Below are positions 1 to 8,206 of a stretch of DNA of 64,000 nucleotides, in pieces. Origin of the DNA: Ectobacillus ponti. Lineage in GTDB: Bacteria > Bacillota > Bacilli > Bacillales > Bacillaceae_G. Under the pieces are notes generated by a model that searched no databases, was not told the DNA's origin, and worked only from the letters and a program-made list of their open reading frames with translations. The stretch lies in contig NZ_JANCLT010000004.1 in the NCBI RefSeq assembly GCF_024294785.1, forward strand, positions 1 through 64,000, given 5' to 3'. Positions within the stretch are counted from its first letter, which is position 1. Every line of letters begins with the position of its first letter. Both the position numbers and the translations under genes were made by a program.

Positions 1-22
1 TTCTATTCAAAACACCTAAAAA

Positions 23-57
23 AAGCGCCCTCGCTGCCAAAGGCAGCGAGGGCGCTT
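23..57 (-). terminator. Rho-independent terminator (minus strand)
   Basis: A perfect 16-bp stem with a 3-nt loop (23-38 with 42-57) is followed on the minus strand by a run of T. It lies beyond the tRNA terminator at 130-161, so it either backs that up or belongs to a minus-strand unit starting between 60 and 130. No convincing gene is visible there. Confidence 0.75.
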
Positions 58-129
58 CACTAAAGTTGATGGCAATGCTCATTGGGTGTCTTTTTTTTGC
101 TTGCCCTCAGTGCTCATTTGGCGCAACAA

Positions 130-161
130 AAAAGGACAAGATCTACAGATCTTGTCCTTTT
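130..161 (-). terminator. Terminator of the tRNA-Ala transcript
   Basis: A 14-bp perfect stem (130-143 with 148-161) is followed on the minus strand by a T-rich tract. It begins only 6 nt past the 3' end of the tRNA, so it should end the tRNA transcript. Confidence 0.8.
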
Positions 162-166
162 GCGGA

Positions 167-239
<73 letters not shown>

Positions 240-385
240 GCGCTGTGGTTATGTTCTTATTTTACTCATGGGCAAGCCATTCGTCAAGAGAAAACAGAAA
301 AAAATCTGCAGTGATTTTTCCCTTCGTATAGAAATGCGGCAAAACACAAAAGGTACAGGTAGAACAGGACAAGGAGTGTGGCGAT

Positions 386-589
386 ATGAAGCTCGACAAG
401 GACGATCAAGCGATTATTGAGCAGGCCTTGAAGGCAGCGGCCATGAACAGCGCTGACTATCAGGAAATCTACCGGTATGAAAGTGTGCTGCAAAAGCTCG
501 GGACAACATCCGGAGCCGCGCAGCCGGGCGGAGACCATCAGCAGGACGGCTTCCGCTATGATTATGATGATGCTTCTGATGTGCAGTAA
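386..589 (+). CDS. Small acidic hypothetical protein, 67 aa
   Basis: A 67-residue soluble protein starting MKLDKDDQAIIEQAL, with a helical first half and a Gly/Gln/Asp-rich tail. There is no signal peptide, membrane segment or cysteine. An AAGGAG site sits about 10 nt before the ATG, and a strong terminator follows directly, so it is a single-gene unit. I do not recognise the family. The minus-strand neighbour is Ku, converging on the shared terminator. Confidence 0.7.
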   Translation: MKLDKDDQAIIEQALKAAAMNSADYQEIYRYESVLQKLGTTSGAAQPGGDHQQDGFRYDYDDASDVQ

Positions 590-594
590 AGAGG

Positions 595-622
595 AAGGCA
601 AGCTCACAAGCTTGCCTTTTTT
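595..622 (+). terminator. Terminator of the 67-aa gene
   Basis: Stem AAGGCAAGC/GCTTGCCTT with a 6-nt loop and six T's on the plus strand. It overlaps the stop codon of the convergent ku gene. Confidence 0.8.
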
Positions 623-1425
623 GTCCGGGCCGGCTTCTTCGGCGCGGGCTTTGTTTGTTCAATGCTGGCGCTTAGCGCCTCCATGATGCTGCCGAGGTCC
701 CGGTTTGGATTGATGACAGGCTTGACGATATCCTCCTGCTCGATTTTCAATTCAATGAGGTCAAGCAGGGCAGAGCGGTATTCGTCCTGATAGGCTTCCG
801 GATCAAAGCGGACGGTGAGCTGGTTGACAAGGGTAATGGCTGCCACAAGCTCCTTCGTCTGGATCGTGAACTGGTCCGCGTCAGGCAGATTTGGCACTTG
901 GTCCACAGTGCGGACTTCATCCGGATAGTGGATGGTCTCCAGAATCAGGCAGTCGTCCAGCACACGGATGATCGCCAGATGCTGGCGGCTGCGCAGCGAA
1001 ATCTTCACCAGCCCGATTTTACCGGTGCGCTCCAGTGCCTGCCGCAGCAGCAGATAGGCTTTCTCCGAGCCTGGTGTCGGCGAAATGAAATACGAGCGGT
1101 CAAAGTAAACTGGATCAATTTCCTCCAGCTGGACGAAGGACATGATGTCGACGGCCTTCACCTCATATTCCTTTTTCAAGGCATCCAGCTCGTTATTGTT
1201 TAGAATGACGTACTGATGTGGCCCATACTCATAGGCCTTCACGATATCCTCCGGCTCAATGGCATCATCGTCGCAGCCCGGCGCGATTTTTTCATGGCGG
1301 ATGGGAACAAGGCAGTCCTTATGAATGCTGATCAGCTTGACATCTTTTTCTTCGACGGCGCTATGCAGCTTAATGCCGATGCTGACGAGGCCGAATGTTA
1401 AATTTCCCTTCCAAACGGTATGCAT
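604..1425 (-). CDS. ku: Ku family DNA end-binding protein
   Basis: This 273-aa bacterial Ku homodimer subunit binds double-strand breaks and recruits the ligase LigD in non-homologous end joining, important in spores and stationary cells. The N-terminus MHTVWKGNLTFGLVSIGIKL is the hallmark Ku start, and the beta-barrel core follows (FDRSYFISPTPGSEKAYLLL, residues about 105-125). The C-terminal tail (about 258-273) is rich in Lys and Pro, as in other bacterial Ku proteins, where it contacts DNA and LigD. In Bacillus subtilis ku and ligD are adjacent (ykoV-ykoU); here the neighbours are a small unknown gene and a MATE exporter. The ribosome binding site is weak, but the start fits the family. 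Confidence 0.93.
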   Translation of the reverse strand: MHTVWKGNLTFGLVSIGIKLHSAVEEKDVKLISIHKDCLVPIRHEKIAPGCDDDAIEPEDIVKAYEYGPHQYVILNNNELDALKKEYEVKAVDIMSFVQLEEIDPVYFDRSYFISPTPGSEKAYLLLRQALERTGKIGLVKISLRSRQHLAIIRVLDDCLILETIHYPDEVRTVDQVPNLPDADQFTIQTKELVAAITLVNQLTVRFDPEAYQDEYRSALLDLIELKIEQEDIVKPVINPNRDLGSIMEALSASIEQTKPAPKKPARTKKASL

Positions 1426-1471
1426 TCCATCACCACACTCTTTTTTTCGTTACTGTGCCCAAACAGGGCAG

Positions 1472-1497
1472 AAAAAAACCTCTCAGGAGCTGAGAGG
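1472..1497 (-). terminator. Terminator of the MATE exporter gene
   Basis: Stem CCTCTCA/TGAGAGG with a 5-nt loop, followed on the minus strand by seven T's. It overlaps the exporter stop codon. Confidence 0.8.
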
Positions 1498-2844
1498 CTT
1501 TCGTTGCTGCATGCGCTGCACATGGATCAGGCGGAGCAGCAGGAACAGTGCGCCGAAGGCAAGACCGGAAATCAGGCCAATCCAGTAGCCTTTGGCGGCC
1601 CAGTCCGTGTACGTTGCCAGCACATGGCCGACCGGCAGGCCGAGCAGCCAGTAAGCGATAAGTGTCATGATGAGCGCCGCATTGACATCCTTGTAGCCGC
1701 GCAGGGCCCCCTGCACCGGTGTCGCAATGGCATCGGATGCCTGGAATAGAATCGCGAAAACCAGGAACTGCCGAGCCAGTGTCTGGACAGCCGGGTCTGT
1801 CGTATAGATGGAGACAACGGCTTCATCAAATACGAAGATGACGACGGAGTAGACAGCCGCAAAGGCAAGGGCAATGCCGATCCCGAGCCAGCTGTAATGC
1901 TTCGCGTCGCGGTACCGGCCGGCACCGACTTCAAAGCCGACCGCAATCGTCATGGCGGTGGACAGGCTGAGCGGTGTCATATACAGCATGGAGGCAAAGT
2001 TCAGCGCCGTCTGATGGGCCGCGATGGTTACTGTATCAAAGCGGCTCATCAGCAGCGTGACTGCTGAAAAAATACTTGTTTCAAAGAAGATGGCAAAGCC
2101 GATCGGCACGCCAAGCCGCAGCAGGTCTTTCCAGACAGGGAGGGACACCGCGTACAGACGCTCGAAAATCCGGTACGATGAAAACGGCTGCCGGGTGTGC
2201 ACAATGTAGACCGCGACCAGGAAGATGAACCAGTACGTCACCGCGGAAGCAATGCCGGCACCGACGCCGCCGAGGCGGGGCATGCCGAACTTGCCGAAGA
2301 TGAGCAAATAGTTCAACGAAATGTTCACGGGAAGAGAGAGCAGGGTAATCAGCATGGTCACCCTTGTTTTTCCGAGCGCATCGATAAAGCAGCGCATGAC
2401 GTTATAGGCAAACATCGGCACGAAGCCAAAGCACAGCATCATCAAAAAGCGATGGGCAATGTCATGGACCTTTGGCTCCAGCCTCATGTTATCGAGAACA
2501 AAGGGAACCGCGAACAACACCGTCAAAATGACCACGGCTGCGACAGCAACCGACAAATAGAGCGCCTGCATGACAAACGGCGCCACTTCCTTATGCTTTT
2601 GCGCCCCGTTCAGCTGGGACACAATCGGAGTGACCGACAAGAGGATGCCGGTCAGGCCGGTGCTGATGGGGATCCACAGGCTGGAGCCGATGGCTACGCC
2701 GGCGAGATCGGCCGAGCTGGCATGGCCGGACATGGTTGTATCAAAAAAGCTCATGGCAAACAGGGAAATTTGCGTAATGAAGACAGGGATAAACAGATGG
2801 AAAAAATGCTTTGTTTTTTGCCAAAGCGTACTTGTTTCGTTCAT
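1483..2844 (-). CDS. MATE family multidrug/cation antiporter
   Basis: A 453-aa integral membrane protein with about 12 hydrophobic segments arranged as two MatE repeats, the usual length for the NorM branch. The first repeat includes [20 protein letters not shown] and the second [14 protein letters not shown], both at the usual MATE positions. The family exports drugs or toxic organic cations in exchange for Na+ or H+; the substrate cannot be told from sequence. The start ATG has an AAAGGA site. The gene stands alone on the minus strand with its own terminator, and ku lies downstream beyond it. A divergent promoter region separates it from uppP. Confidence 0.9.
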   Translation of the reverse strand: MNETSTLWQKTKHFFHLFIPVFITQISLFAMSFFDTTMSGHASSADLAGVAIGSSLWIPISTGLTGILLSVTPIVSQLNGAQKHKEVAPFVMQALYLSVAVAAVVILTVLFAVPFVLDNMRLEPKVHDIAHRFLMMLCFGFVPMFAYNVMRCFIDALGKTRVTMLITLLSLPVNISLNYLLIFGKFGMPRLGGVGAGIASAVTYWFIFLVAVYIVHTRQPFSSYRIFERLYAVSLPVWKDLLRLGVPIGFAIFFETSIFSAVTLLMSRFDTVTIAAHQTALNFASMLYMTPLSLSTAMTIAVGFEVGAGRYRDAKHYSWLGIGIALAFAAVYSVVIFVFDEAVVSIYTTDPAVQTLARQFLVFAILFQASDAIATPVQGALRGYKDVNAALIMTLIAYWLLGLPVGHVLATYTDWAAKGYWIGLISGLAFGALFLLLRLIHVQRMQQRKPLSS

Positions 2845-3043
2845 AGTGCCGTCCTTTCTTTTGCAAAATCCTTCACATTATAGCACATTTTCAGCGCTGC
2901 AGCCCAAAAAAGGGAATCGGGTAAATCTGACACTTCCATGCAAAAAGCGTGGAAGGCTGACGAAAAGGCTATGCGAACATCAAGCAAATACGGTATGATG
3001 GAAAGTATGTGCATCAGGAATGGATATAAGGAGGTACCTTGCT

Positions 3044-3838
3044 TTGGCAGATTGGTTAATTGGTCTCATTATGGGGGCCGTGGAAGGCTTGACAGAGTTT
3101 TTGCCTGTCTCCTCCACCGGCCATATGATTTTGACAGGACACCTGCTTGGCTTTGAAGACGAAAGAGCCAAGACGTTTGAAATCGTTGTGCAGCTCGGCT
3201 CCATTATGGCAGTCGTGGTTGTCTTTTGGAAGCGGCTTTGGTCGCTTGTCGGGATTGGCCGCAAAAAGAATGGCCCGTCCTTGAATTTGCTCCACATTAT
3301 TTTGGGTATGATTCCAGCCGGCGTGCTGGGTGTGGTGTTCCATGACACGATTAAAGGCGTGCTGTTCGGGCCGGGCCCGGTTGTCATCAGCCTTGTGGCG
3401 GGCGGCATTCTGCTGATTGTGGCGGAGCGCTTCTCCAAGCGGCCAACGGCAAACACGCTTGACGAAATTACGTACAAGCAGGCGTTTGCGATCGGCTTGT
3501 TCCAGTGTCTGGCGCTGTGGCCGGGCTTCTCCCGTTCCGGCTCCACGATCAGCGGCGGTCTGCTGGTGGGCGTGTCCCATACAGCGGCGGCATCCTACAC
3601 CTTCATTTTGGCTGTGCCCATGATGGTTGCGGCGACTGGCCTTGATTTGGTGAAGAGCTGGCACTTGCTGTCAGCGGCGGATCTTCCGCTGTTTGCGACA
3701 GGCTTCATCACTGCGTTTGTTGTGGCCATGCTGGCGATTGTGTCATTCCTGAAGCTGCTGGCGCGCGTCAGCCTGACGCCGTTCGCCATCTACCGCTTCA
3801 TCATCGCGGCTGTATTTTATTTCTTTGTTATGCGTTAA
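3044..3838 (+). CDS. uppP: Undecaprenyl-diphosphatase UppP (BacA)
   Basis: Integral membrane phosphatase that recycles undecaprenyl pyrophosphate, the lipid carrier for peptidoglycan and teichoic acids; it also gives bacitracin tolerance. Both family signatures are present: [17 protein letters not shown] near the N-terminus and [13 protein letters not shown] near residue 165. There are about eight membrane segments. I prefer the TTG at 3044 as start (264 aa, beginning LADWLIG) because an AAGGAGGT site lies 8 nt before it. An in-frame ATG at 3020 lies upstream of that site and has no usable Shine-Dalgarno sequence. A terminator follows, so the gene is probably single. Confidence 0.93.
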   Translation: MADWLIGLIMGAVEGLTEFLPVSSTGHMILTGHLLGFEDERAKTFEIVVQLGSIMAVVVVFWKRLWSLVGIGRKKNGPSLNLLHIILGMIPAGVLGVVFHDTIKGVLFGPGPVVISLVAGGILLIVAERFSKRPTANTLDEITYKQAFAIGLFQCLALWPGFSRSGSTISGGLLVGVSHTAAASYTFILAVPMMVAATGLDLVKSWHLLSAADLPLFATGFITAFVVAMLAIVSFLKLLARVSLTPFAIYRFIIAAVFYFFVMR

Positions 3839-3845
3839 GCAACAG

Positions 3846-3873
3846 GGCGGCTCATCAGGCCGCCTTTTTTTTT
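3846..3873 (+). terminator. uppP terminator
   Basis: GGCGGC/GCCGCC stem with a 7-nt loop and nine T's, starting 8 nt past the uppP stop. Confidence 0.85.
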
Positions 3874-3936
3874 GTTGCGGAGCAAGCCTCCTCGGCATAC
3901 ACATGCTGTAGGTACAGCGAAAAGGGAGGCTTTCAT

Positions 3937-4317
3937 ATGTATCATCAGCCGCCGTATGGCGTGAATTATTATTATCCGTATCCCGGCTATGAAATGAGAG
4001 GAGCAGAGGAAGAGGTATACCGGCCGGATGACGCCGAGGATGCCCCTGCAGGCCCGCCGCCTGCGCAAATGCCGGCGATGCCGGCCACATTCGGTGCGCC
4101 GGTGCAAGGCGACCAGCTGCGGAATCAGATGTGCCGCTGCCTTGGCAATTGGGGCGTGATCGGCCTGAACGCGCCGGGTCCGTTTGGCCGGGATTTCTGG
4201 TTCTATGCGACGGAAATCCGCAAAAACGGCGTGGCTGGCTACACGTGGCGAAACGGCCGCCGGCAGCGGGTCAGCTACCGCTACCAGCAAATCCGCAATT
4301 TTATCTGCTATGGATAG
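3937..4317 (+). CDS. WFY-type small protein, paralog of the gene at 62397
   Basis: A 126-aa protein with two parts. Residues 1-55 are Tyr/Pro-rich and low in complexity. The C-terminal part (about 58-126) has CRCLGNWGVI, then FWFYATEIRKNGVAGYTWR, and ends in a Tyr/Arg-rich stretch closing with FICYG. The same module (WFY, N-x-VAGY-x-W, a final aromatic-Cys) is in the protein at 62397-62825. A good GGGAGG site precedes the ATG. A CATACA box lies 41 nt upstream, resembling the -10 element of mother-cell sigma factors. A spore-coat or outer-layer role is an inference from composition only; the function is unknown. Confidence 0.75.
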   Translation: MYHQPPYGVNYYYPYPGYEMRGAEEEVYRPDDAEDAPAGPPPAQMPAMPATFGAPVQGDQLRNQMCRCLGNWGVIGLNAPGPFGRDFWFYATEIRKNGVAGYTWRNGRRQRVSYRYQQIRNFICYG

Positions 4318-4342
4318 GCCGTCCCCTTGGGGCGGCTTTATT
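4318..4342 (+). terminator. Terminator after the WFY gene
   Basis: GCCGTCCCC/GGGGCGGC stem with a 2-nt loop and a short TTTATT tail, starting at the stop codon. It lies over the 3' end of the convergent pseudogene. Confidence 0.65.
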
Positions 4343-4837
4343 GCTGTCCAGATAGGGCATCTGCCGCCAAATTGCTGAATTCCCGCAAATACTGCAGGTA
4401 GTCCCTCCCGCCGTAGTTGTAGTACTTGTTGTACATTTTCACCACAACGGCATCATAGGCCGGCATCACAAGCAAGGTGGGTCCGGTCACGCCGAGAATT
4501 TGATAGGAGCCGGCCGGCACCCGTTCCCCCAGCTCGCTGAAAGCGGCCGGCGCCCCTTGTACATACCAGAATAAGCCGTTCCGGGGCAAGTCCGGATTTT
4601 CATAGCTCGGGCTTTGGTCCGTCACAGCCATCCGGATGACCTCCGGCGGAACAAGCTGTCTGCCGTGCAGACAGCCTTGCCGCATATGCAGCTGCCCCCA
4701 GGCGGCGAGTTCCGGGCGGAGGTGAACAGGTTGGATTCCATGCCGTTCCGGCGTTGCCCCAGCTTAGCCACTGCCGGCTGATCCGGCTCATATACAACCC
4801 GCACCAAATTGTCATTTTGCAGGCATATAATACGAGT
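4338..4837 (-). pseudogene. Decayed beta-lactamase-family serine hydrolase (C-terminal remnant)
   Basis: Two overlapping minus-strand frames together read as the C-terminal part of a class C-like serine hydrolase. The upstream frame gives NGMESNLFTSAR. The downstream frame gives ELAAWGQLHMRQG, then GLFWYVQG and the closing VMPAYDAVVVKMYNK. In intact relatives SAR-x-LAxWG is continuous. Here one base appears to be missing in the CGGAACTC region (about 4713-4720), which shifts the frame. A stop at 4838-4840 closes the upstream frame, and the N-terminal half with the catalytic SxxK is absent. The gene is therefore truncated and frameshifted and should make no active enzyme. Confidence 0.7.
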
Positions 4838-5122
4838 TTAGCAGAAAACGGGGCATATAAGGGAAGCAGATTGCCCGGCTGTTTTTCAGGATACAGGCTT
4901 TGTGGCAGCGCGGTATGATAGAGCTAGAGGAAGCATACATTTCACCTTGTCAGTGTGCAACATCGGGCCTTTGGAGATAACAGTGGATACATAAGGGCCA
5001 TGATGGCAACGGCCAGGCCTGGGTATGGGTTGCCAAAAATTTGTGAAGGAGGGTCTTGCCTGAGAATTGGGAAAAATGCTATGATGTTCTATATACCTCT
5101 GTATTCTAGGTAGGTGAAGAAC

Positions 5123-5464
5123 ATGTTTAATCGTGAGCTTGTAAAAGGAAGCACGTCGCTTGTCGTCCTGCAGCTGCTGCAGGAGCGCGACATGTACGGC
5201 TATGAGCTGGTGAAGGAGCTGGAGCGCCGCAGCGACCAGCATCTGCAGCTGAAGGAGGGCACCCTGTATCCGGCGCTGCACAAGCTGGAGAAGCAAACGT
5301 ACATCGAATGCTACTGGCAGGAGCAGGAGAAGGGCCCGGCCCGCAAGTATTACCGCATGACCGAAGCCGGGCGGGAGATGCTGCGGGAGAAGACGCAGGA
5401 GTGGGACCAGTTTGTGCGTGTAATGAATCAAGTGATGCGGAGGCCGGAGCATGACCCGTCTTGA
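5123..5464 (+). CDS. PadR family transcriptional regulator
   Basis: A 113-aa PadR-type winged-helix repressor. Residues about 8-75 form the wing-helix domain, with the conserved [10 protein letters not shown] and [12 protein letters not shown], then [10 protein letters not shown] of the wing. The C-terminal helix serves in dimerisation. I take ATG 5123 as start because AGGTAGGTG lies 6 nt before it; GTG 5114 would place the start inside that site. The 3' end overlaps the next gene by 14 nt, the usual PadR-HAAS arrangement in which the regulator controls its own operon. The upstream region has TTCTATATA at 5087-5095, matching one half of the palindrome at 6111-6129. Confidence 0.9.
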   Translation: MFNRELVKGSTSLVVLQLLQERDMYGYELVKELERRSDQHLQLKEGTLYPALHKLEKQTYIECYWQEQEKGPARKYYRMTEAGREMLREKTQEWDQFVRVMNQVMRRPEHDPS

Positions 5465-6095
5465 GGCAAAAGAGAGATATTTGAAGCAGCTGGGAAAAGA
5501 GCTCCGCAGGCACGCGGAGCGCGACAGCATTTTGTTTGACTACGACCTGCACGTATCCGAACTGCTGCAGGAGGAGGCACAGCAGCATTCCGTGGAGGAG
5601 TGGCTGGAGCTGATCCATCGGCGTATCGGTTCGCCGCAGGAGGTGGCAGCGATGTGGCGCGAGGAGCTGGCGGTCACACAAAACAGGACGATGCTCCATT
5701 TCCTGCTGCTGAATCTATGTTTTTTTCTGGGCGGCGGTTTGCTGACCTTCATCCATGTGTTCCACGGGTTCGCGTGGGTGCGGGTGCTGTGGGATATGCT
5801 CACGAGCGTTCCGGTGCTGATTATGGGCATGTATACCGCGTTTTGGGGGCTGCTTGGCTATGAAATCGGGAAAAGCTTTGGCGCCGGCGGGCGGAGGCTG
5901 ATGCAGAAAACCTTCTTCATCGCCCTGGTGCCGAACCTGACGCTGATGCTGCTGGTTGTGTTCCATGTGGTGCCGCATGCGTGGTTTCAGCCTTTGCTGT
6001 CCACAACCTTTATTGTATTTTGTATCATTGCCACTGTTCTGCTCTATCCGGTGTGCTGTCTGGGCTACCGCTGGGGGAAGAAGCAATCGATATAA
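5451..6095 (+). CDS. HAAS-domain membrane protein (PadR partner)
   Basis: A 214-aa protein with an N-terminal cytosolic helical segment (about 1-75: [39 protein letters not shown]) typical of the HAAS/DUF1700 signalling module. Four hydrophobic membrane segments follow (about 82-103, 113-135, 151-172, 180-203). Such proteins are encoded directly after PadR regulators in Firmicutes and are thought to pass envelope signals; their mechanism is not well known. Translation is probably coupled to padR through the 14-nt overlap. Confidence 0.75.
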   Translation: MTRLEAKERYLKQLGKELRRHAERDSILFDYDLHVSELLQEEAQQHSVEEWLELIHRRIGSPQEVAAMWREELAVTQNRTMLHFLLLNLCFFLGGGLLTFIHVFHGFAWVRVLWDMLTSVPVLIMGMYTAFWGLLGYEIGKSFGAGGRRLMQKTFFIALVPNLTLMLLVVFHVVPHAWFQPLLSTTFIVFCIIATVLLYPVCCLGYRWGKKQSI

Positions 6096-6110
6096 ATTTT
6101 TTTGGGTATA

Positions 6111-6129
6111 TACATAGAATTTCTATGTA
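6111..6129. promoter_or_regulatory. Perfect 19-bp palindrome, probable operator
   Basis: TACATAGAATTTCTATGTA is a perfect 9-1-9 palindrome 30 nt before the DUF4173 start and just after the padR-HAAS operon. A related half-site TTCTATATA is in front of padR. An operator for the neighbouring PadR protein is the simplest reading, by inference. It is too short and AT-rich to be a terminator. Confidence 0.55.
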
Positions 6130-6158
6130 AGTAGAAAAACGATATATAGGAGGAAACG

Positions 6159-7613
6159 ATGAAACGGGAAGACTGGATCTTTTTGCTGCTGTGTCTGTTG
6201 CTTGGGGGGGTGGCTGAACTCGCTTTTTTTCATGCCATGCCGGCCGTGTCCTTCATAGTATTTGTTGCCGCCCTGTATTGGGTGTTTTTCTGGCGCTTCC
6301 GCCGTTATGCCTTTGCAAATCGGCGGATCGGCTATTTGCTGCTGACATGCGTTTGGGTGCTGGCGGCCAGCAATGCCATATACGGGGAGGGCATGCTGCA
6401 GGTGCTGAACCTGCTCGTCATTCCGGCGCTGTTTGTTATTCATATCGTACTGATTACGGCAAAAGGGCGCATGGCCTGGTACCGTCCGGTTTTTCTCATC
6501 CGGGTGCTGTCGCGCCTGTTTGGCGGACTGCTTTACAATAGCCGCTGTCTCAAGGCGGTGCGCCTGCAGTGGCTGGAGAAGGCGGGGAGCGGCGCGTACC
6601 GGCCGCTTGTGAAAGTGGGCTTGGGACTGCTTTTGGCGCTGCCGTTTCTGCTCGTGGTCACGCTGCTTTTATCCTCCGCTGACACACAATTTGGCCGGCT
6701 GGTCGGTGAATTGCCGAACTGGCTGCTGCGGGTCAGCCTGCTGGAGGGGCTGTTCCGCACGGTTGTGGTGCTCGCCGTGGCATCCGCGCTGTTTGGCTTC
6801 CTGCAGCATGTCCGCACCCGTGAACAAACGGAGCAGGAGCGTGAAGCGGCAGCTGTACGCTGGACTTGGGACGGCATCATGATTGCCACGCTGCTGCTGG
6901 CGATGAACGCGGTGTATCTGCTGTTTGCTGCCGTGCAGTTTCAGTACTTTTTCGGCGGGGCGCCACAGGATTTGACGTATGCCGAGTATGCCCGCCGCGG
7001 CTTTGCAGAGCTTGTCGTCGTCATGGTCATCAATTTGACGATGCTTGCCGGTGTGCTGACCTATACCCGGATGCAGGGCGGGCTGAAGCTGTTCGTCCGG
7101 CTGCTCCTGACGCTGTTCGTTGCGGCGACTGCTGTCATGCTTGTATCCGCTTTTCAGCGCCTGTCGCTGTACGAAGCGGCATACGGCTTTACCCTGCTGC
7201 GGCTCTTGGCTCATTCCTTCATGCTGCTGCTCGGCGTGCTGCTCGCGTACACGCTGGCGCGGGTATGGCTGGAGAAGCTGCCGCTGCGCCACTTCTACCT
7301 CATCGCGGGCCTGCTGTACTATACGGGCTTAAGTGTCGCTGACCTGAACGGCATCGTGGCGTGGCAGAACGTGGAGCGCTTTCATGGCACAGGGAAAATC
7401 GATGTGTACTATATGGGGTCCTTGTCGTATGCCGGCACGAGCGCCCTAATCGATGTGTACAAGGAAAAGCCGGATGTGCCGCAGCTGCGCACCGTACTGG
7501 TGGAACGGAAGAATGGGCTGCTGCAGGAGGAGAAGCACTGGCAGTCCTGGAGCCTGGCGAAGAGAAATGTGGATGAGAAGCTGCAGCGGCTGCAGTTTGG
7601 AGGGCAGCCGTAA
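6159..7613 (+). CDS. DUF4173/DUF4153-type polytopic membrane protein
   Basis: A 484-aa membrane protein with about 11-12 hydrophobic segments over residues 7-400, then a soluble tail. The segment NGIVAWQNVERFHGTGKIDVYY with LSYAG (about 400-430) fits the conserved end of the DUF4173 membrane domain. The biochemical role of this family is unknown. It has a strong AGGAGG site and is translationally coupled to the next gene through TAATG. Its place behind padR-HAAS and the palindrome at 6111-6129 suggests PadR-linked regulation. Confidence 0.75.
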   Translation: MKREDWIFLLLCLLLGGVAELAFFHAMPAVSFIVFVAALYWVFFWRFRRYAFANRRIGYLLLTCVWVLAASNAIYGEGMLQVLNLLVIPALFVIHIVLITAKGRMAWYRPVFLIRVLSRLFGGLLYNSRCLKAVRLQWLEKAGSGAYRPLVKVGLGLLLALPFLLVVTLLLSSADTQFGRLVGELPNWLLRVSLLEGLFRTVVVLAVASALFGFLQHVRTREQTEQEREAAAVRWTWDGIMIATLLLAMNAVYLLFAAVQFQYFFGGAPQDLTYAEYARRGFAELVVVMVINLTMLAGVLTYTRMQGGLKLFVRLLLTLFVAATAVMLVSAFQRLSLYEAAYGFTLLRLLAHSFMLLLGVLLAYTLARVWLEKLPLRHFYLIAGLLYYTGLSVADLNGIVAWQNVERFHGTGKIDVYYMGSLSYAGTSALIDVYKEKPDVPQLRTVLVERKNGLLQEEKHWQSWSLAKRNVDEKLQRLQFGGQP

Positions 7614-8104
7614 TGGCGGGCCGGCGGCTTGCAGCTCTGCTGTTGGCGGTATGCTTGCTTGCGGCGGGATACGGGCTGTACCTCCTGGGCGGGCCGCGGC
7701 AGGCGCATTTTGTTTGGACAGCGGGCACTTCACTGAAGGGAGAGCGAATTGGCCCGTACCATTTGCGTGAAGAGGTTGGAGAGGCGACGCCGAAAGGAAA
7801 CTATGAAGAGTATCAGTATTATGCAACAGACGACGGGGCAGAGCTCGCTGCAGGAAAAGGCAGCCGCAGCATTGTGCGGATTCAGCTGAATGCACCAGGC
7901 GGCATGACGACGAAAAAAGGCATTGCGGTCGGTGATGCGAAGGAGAAGGTTATCAAGCTGTATGGCAGCAGCTTTTACAATCGGACGGAGCAGGGCATGG
8001 CTATTATGGGCTATGTTGATCATGAGCGGCGGGAAACGTTGGAGTTTTGGCTGAGGGAAGAACGTGTTGCCATGCTGCGGCTGGATGACAGCACGATGGA
8101 ATGA
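7613..8104 (+). CDS. Secreted or membrane-anchored hypothetical protein, 163 aa
   Basis: The first 27 residues are an uncleaved anchor or signal peptide (RR then a hydrophobic run). The rest is extracellular. It contains GGMTTKKGIAVGDAKEKVIKLYG followed by YVDHERRETLEFWL, a pattern like small SmpA/BamE- or YjgB-like domains in which Gly-Val-Gly-Asp leads into a strand-helix unit. That likeness is only an impression. It starts in the TAATG of the DUF4173 gene, so the two are co-translated and probably act together at the envelope. No lipobox cysteine is present. Confidence 0.7.
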   Translation: MAGRRLAALLLAVCLLAAGYGLYLLGGPRQAHFVWTAGTSLKGERIGPYHLREEVGEATPKGNYEEYQYYATDDGAELAAGKGSRSIVRIQLNAPGGMTTKKGIAVGDAKEKVIKLYGSSFYNRTEQGMAIMGYVDHERRETLEFWLREERVAMLRLDDSTME

Positions 8105-8122
8105 GGGGGTATTCCCCCTTTT
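8104..8122 (+). terminator. Weak terminator
   Basis: GGGGG/CCCCC stem with a 4-nt loop and four T's right after the preceding stop codon. Confidence 0.5.
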
Positions 8123-8206
8123 ACTGATTTGTAATTTCACTTACCATATAAAAAGAGGAAGGACATCCCTGTTTCTATTACAATAGAAGAAAAGGGAGGA
8201 ATCGTC

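Noticed and set aside
4886-5530. Open frame of 214 codons on the minus strand over padR
   Set aside because: It is antisense to a clear PadR gene, Leu/His/Gln-rich in the way shadow frames of GC-rich genes are, and has no family signature.
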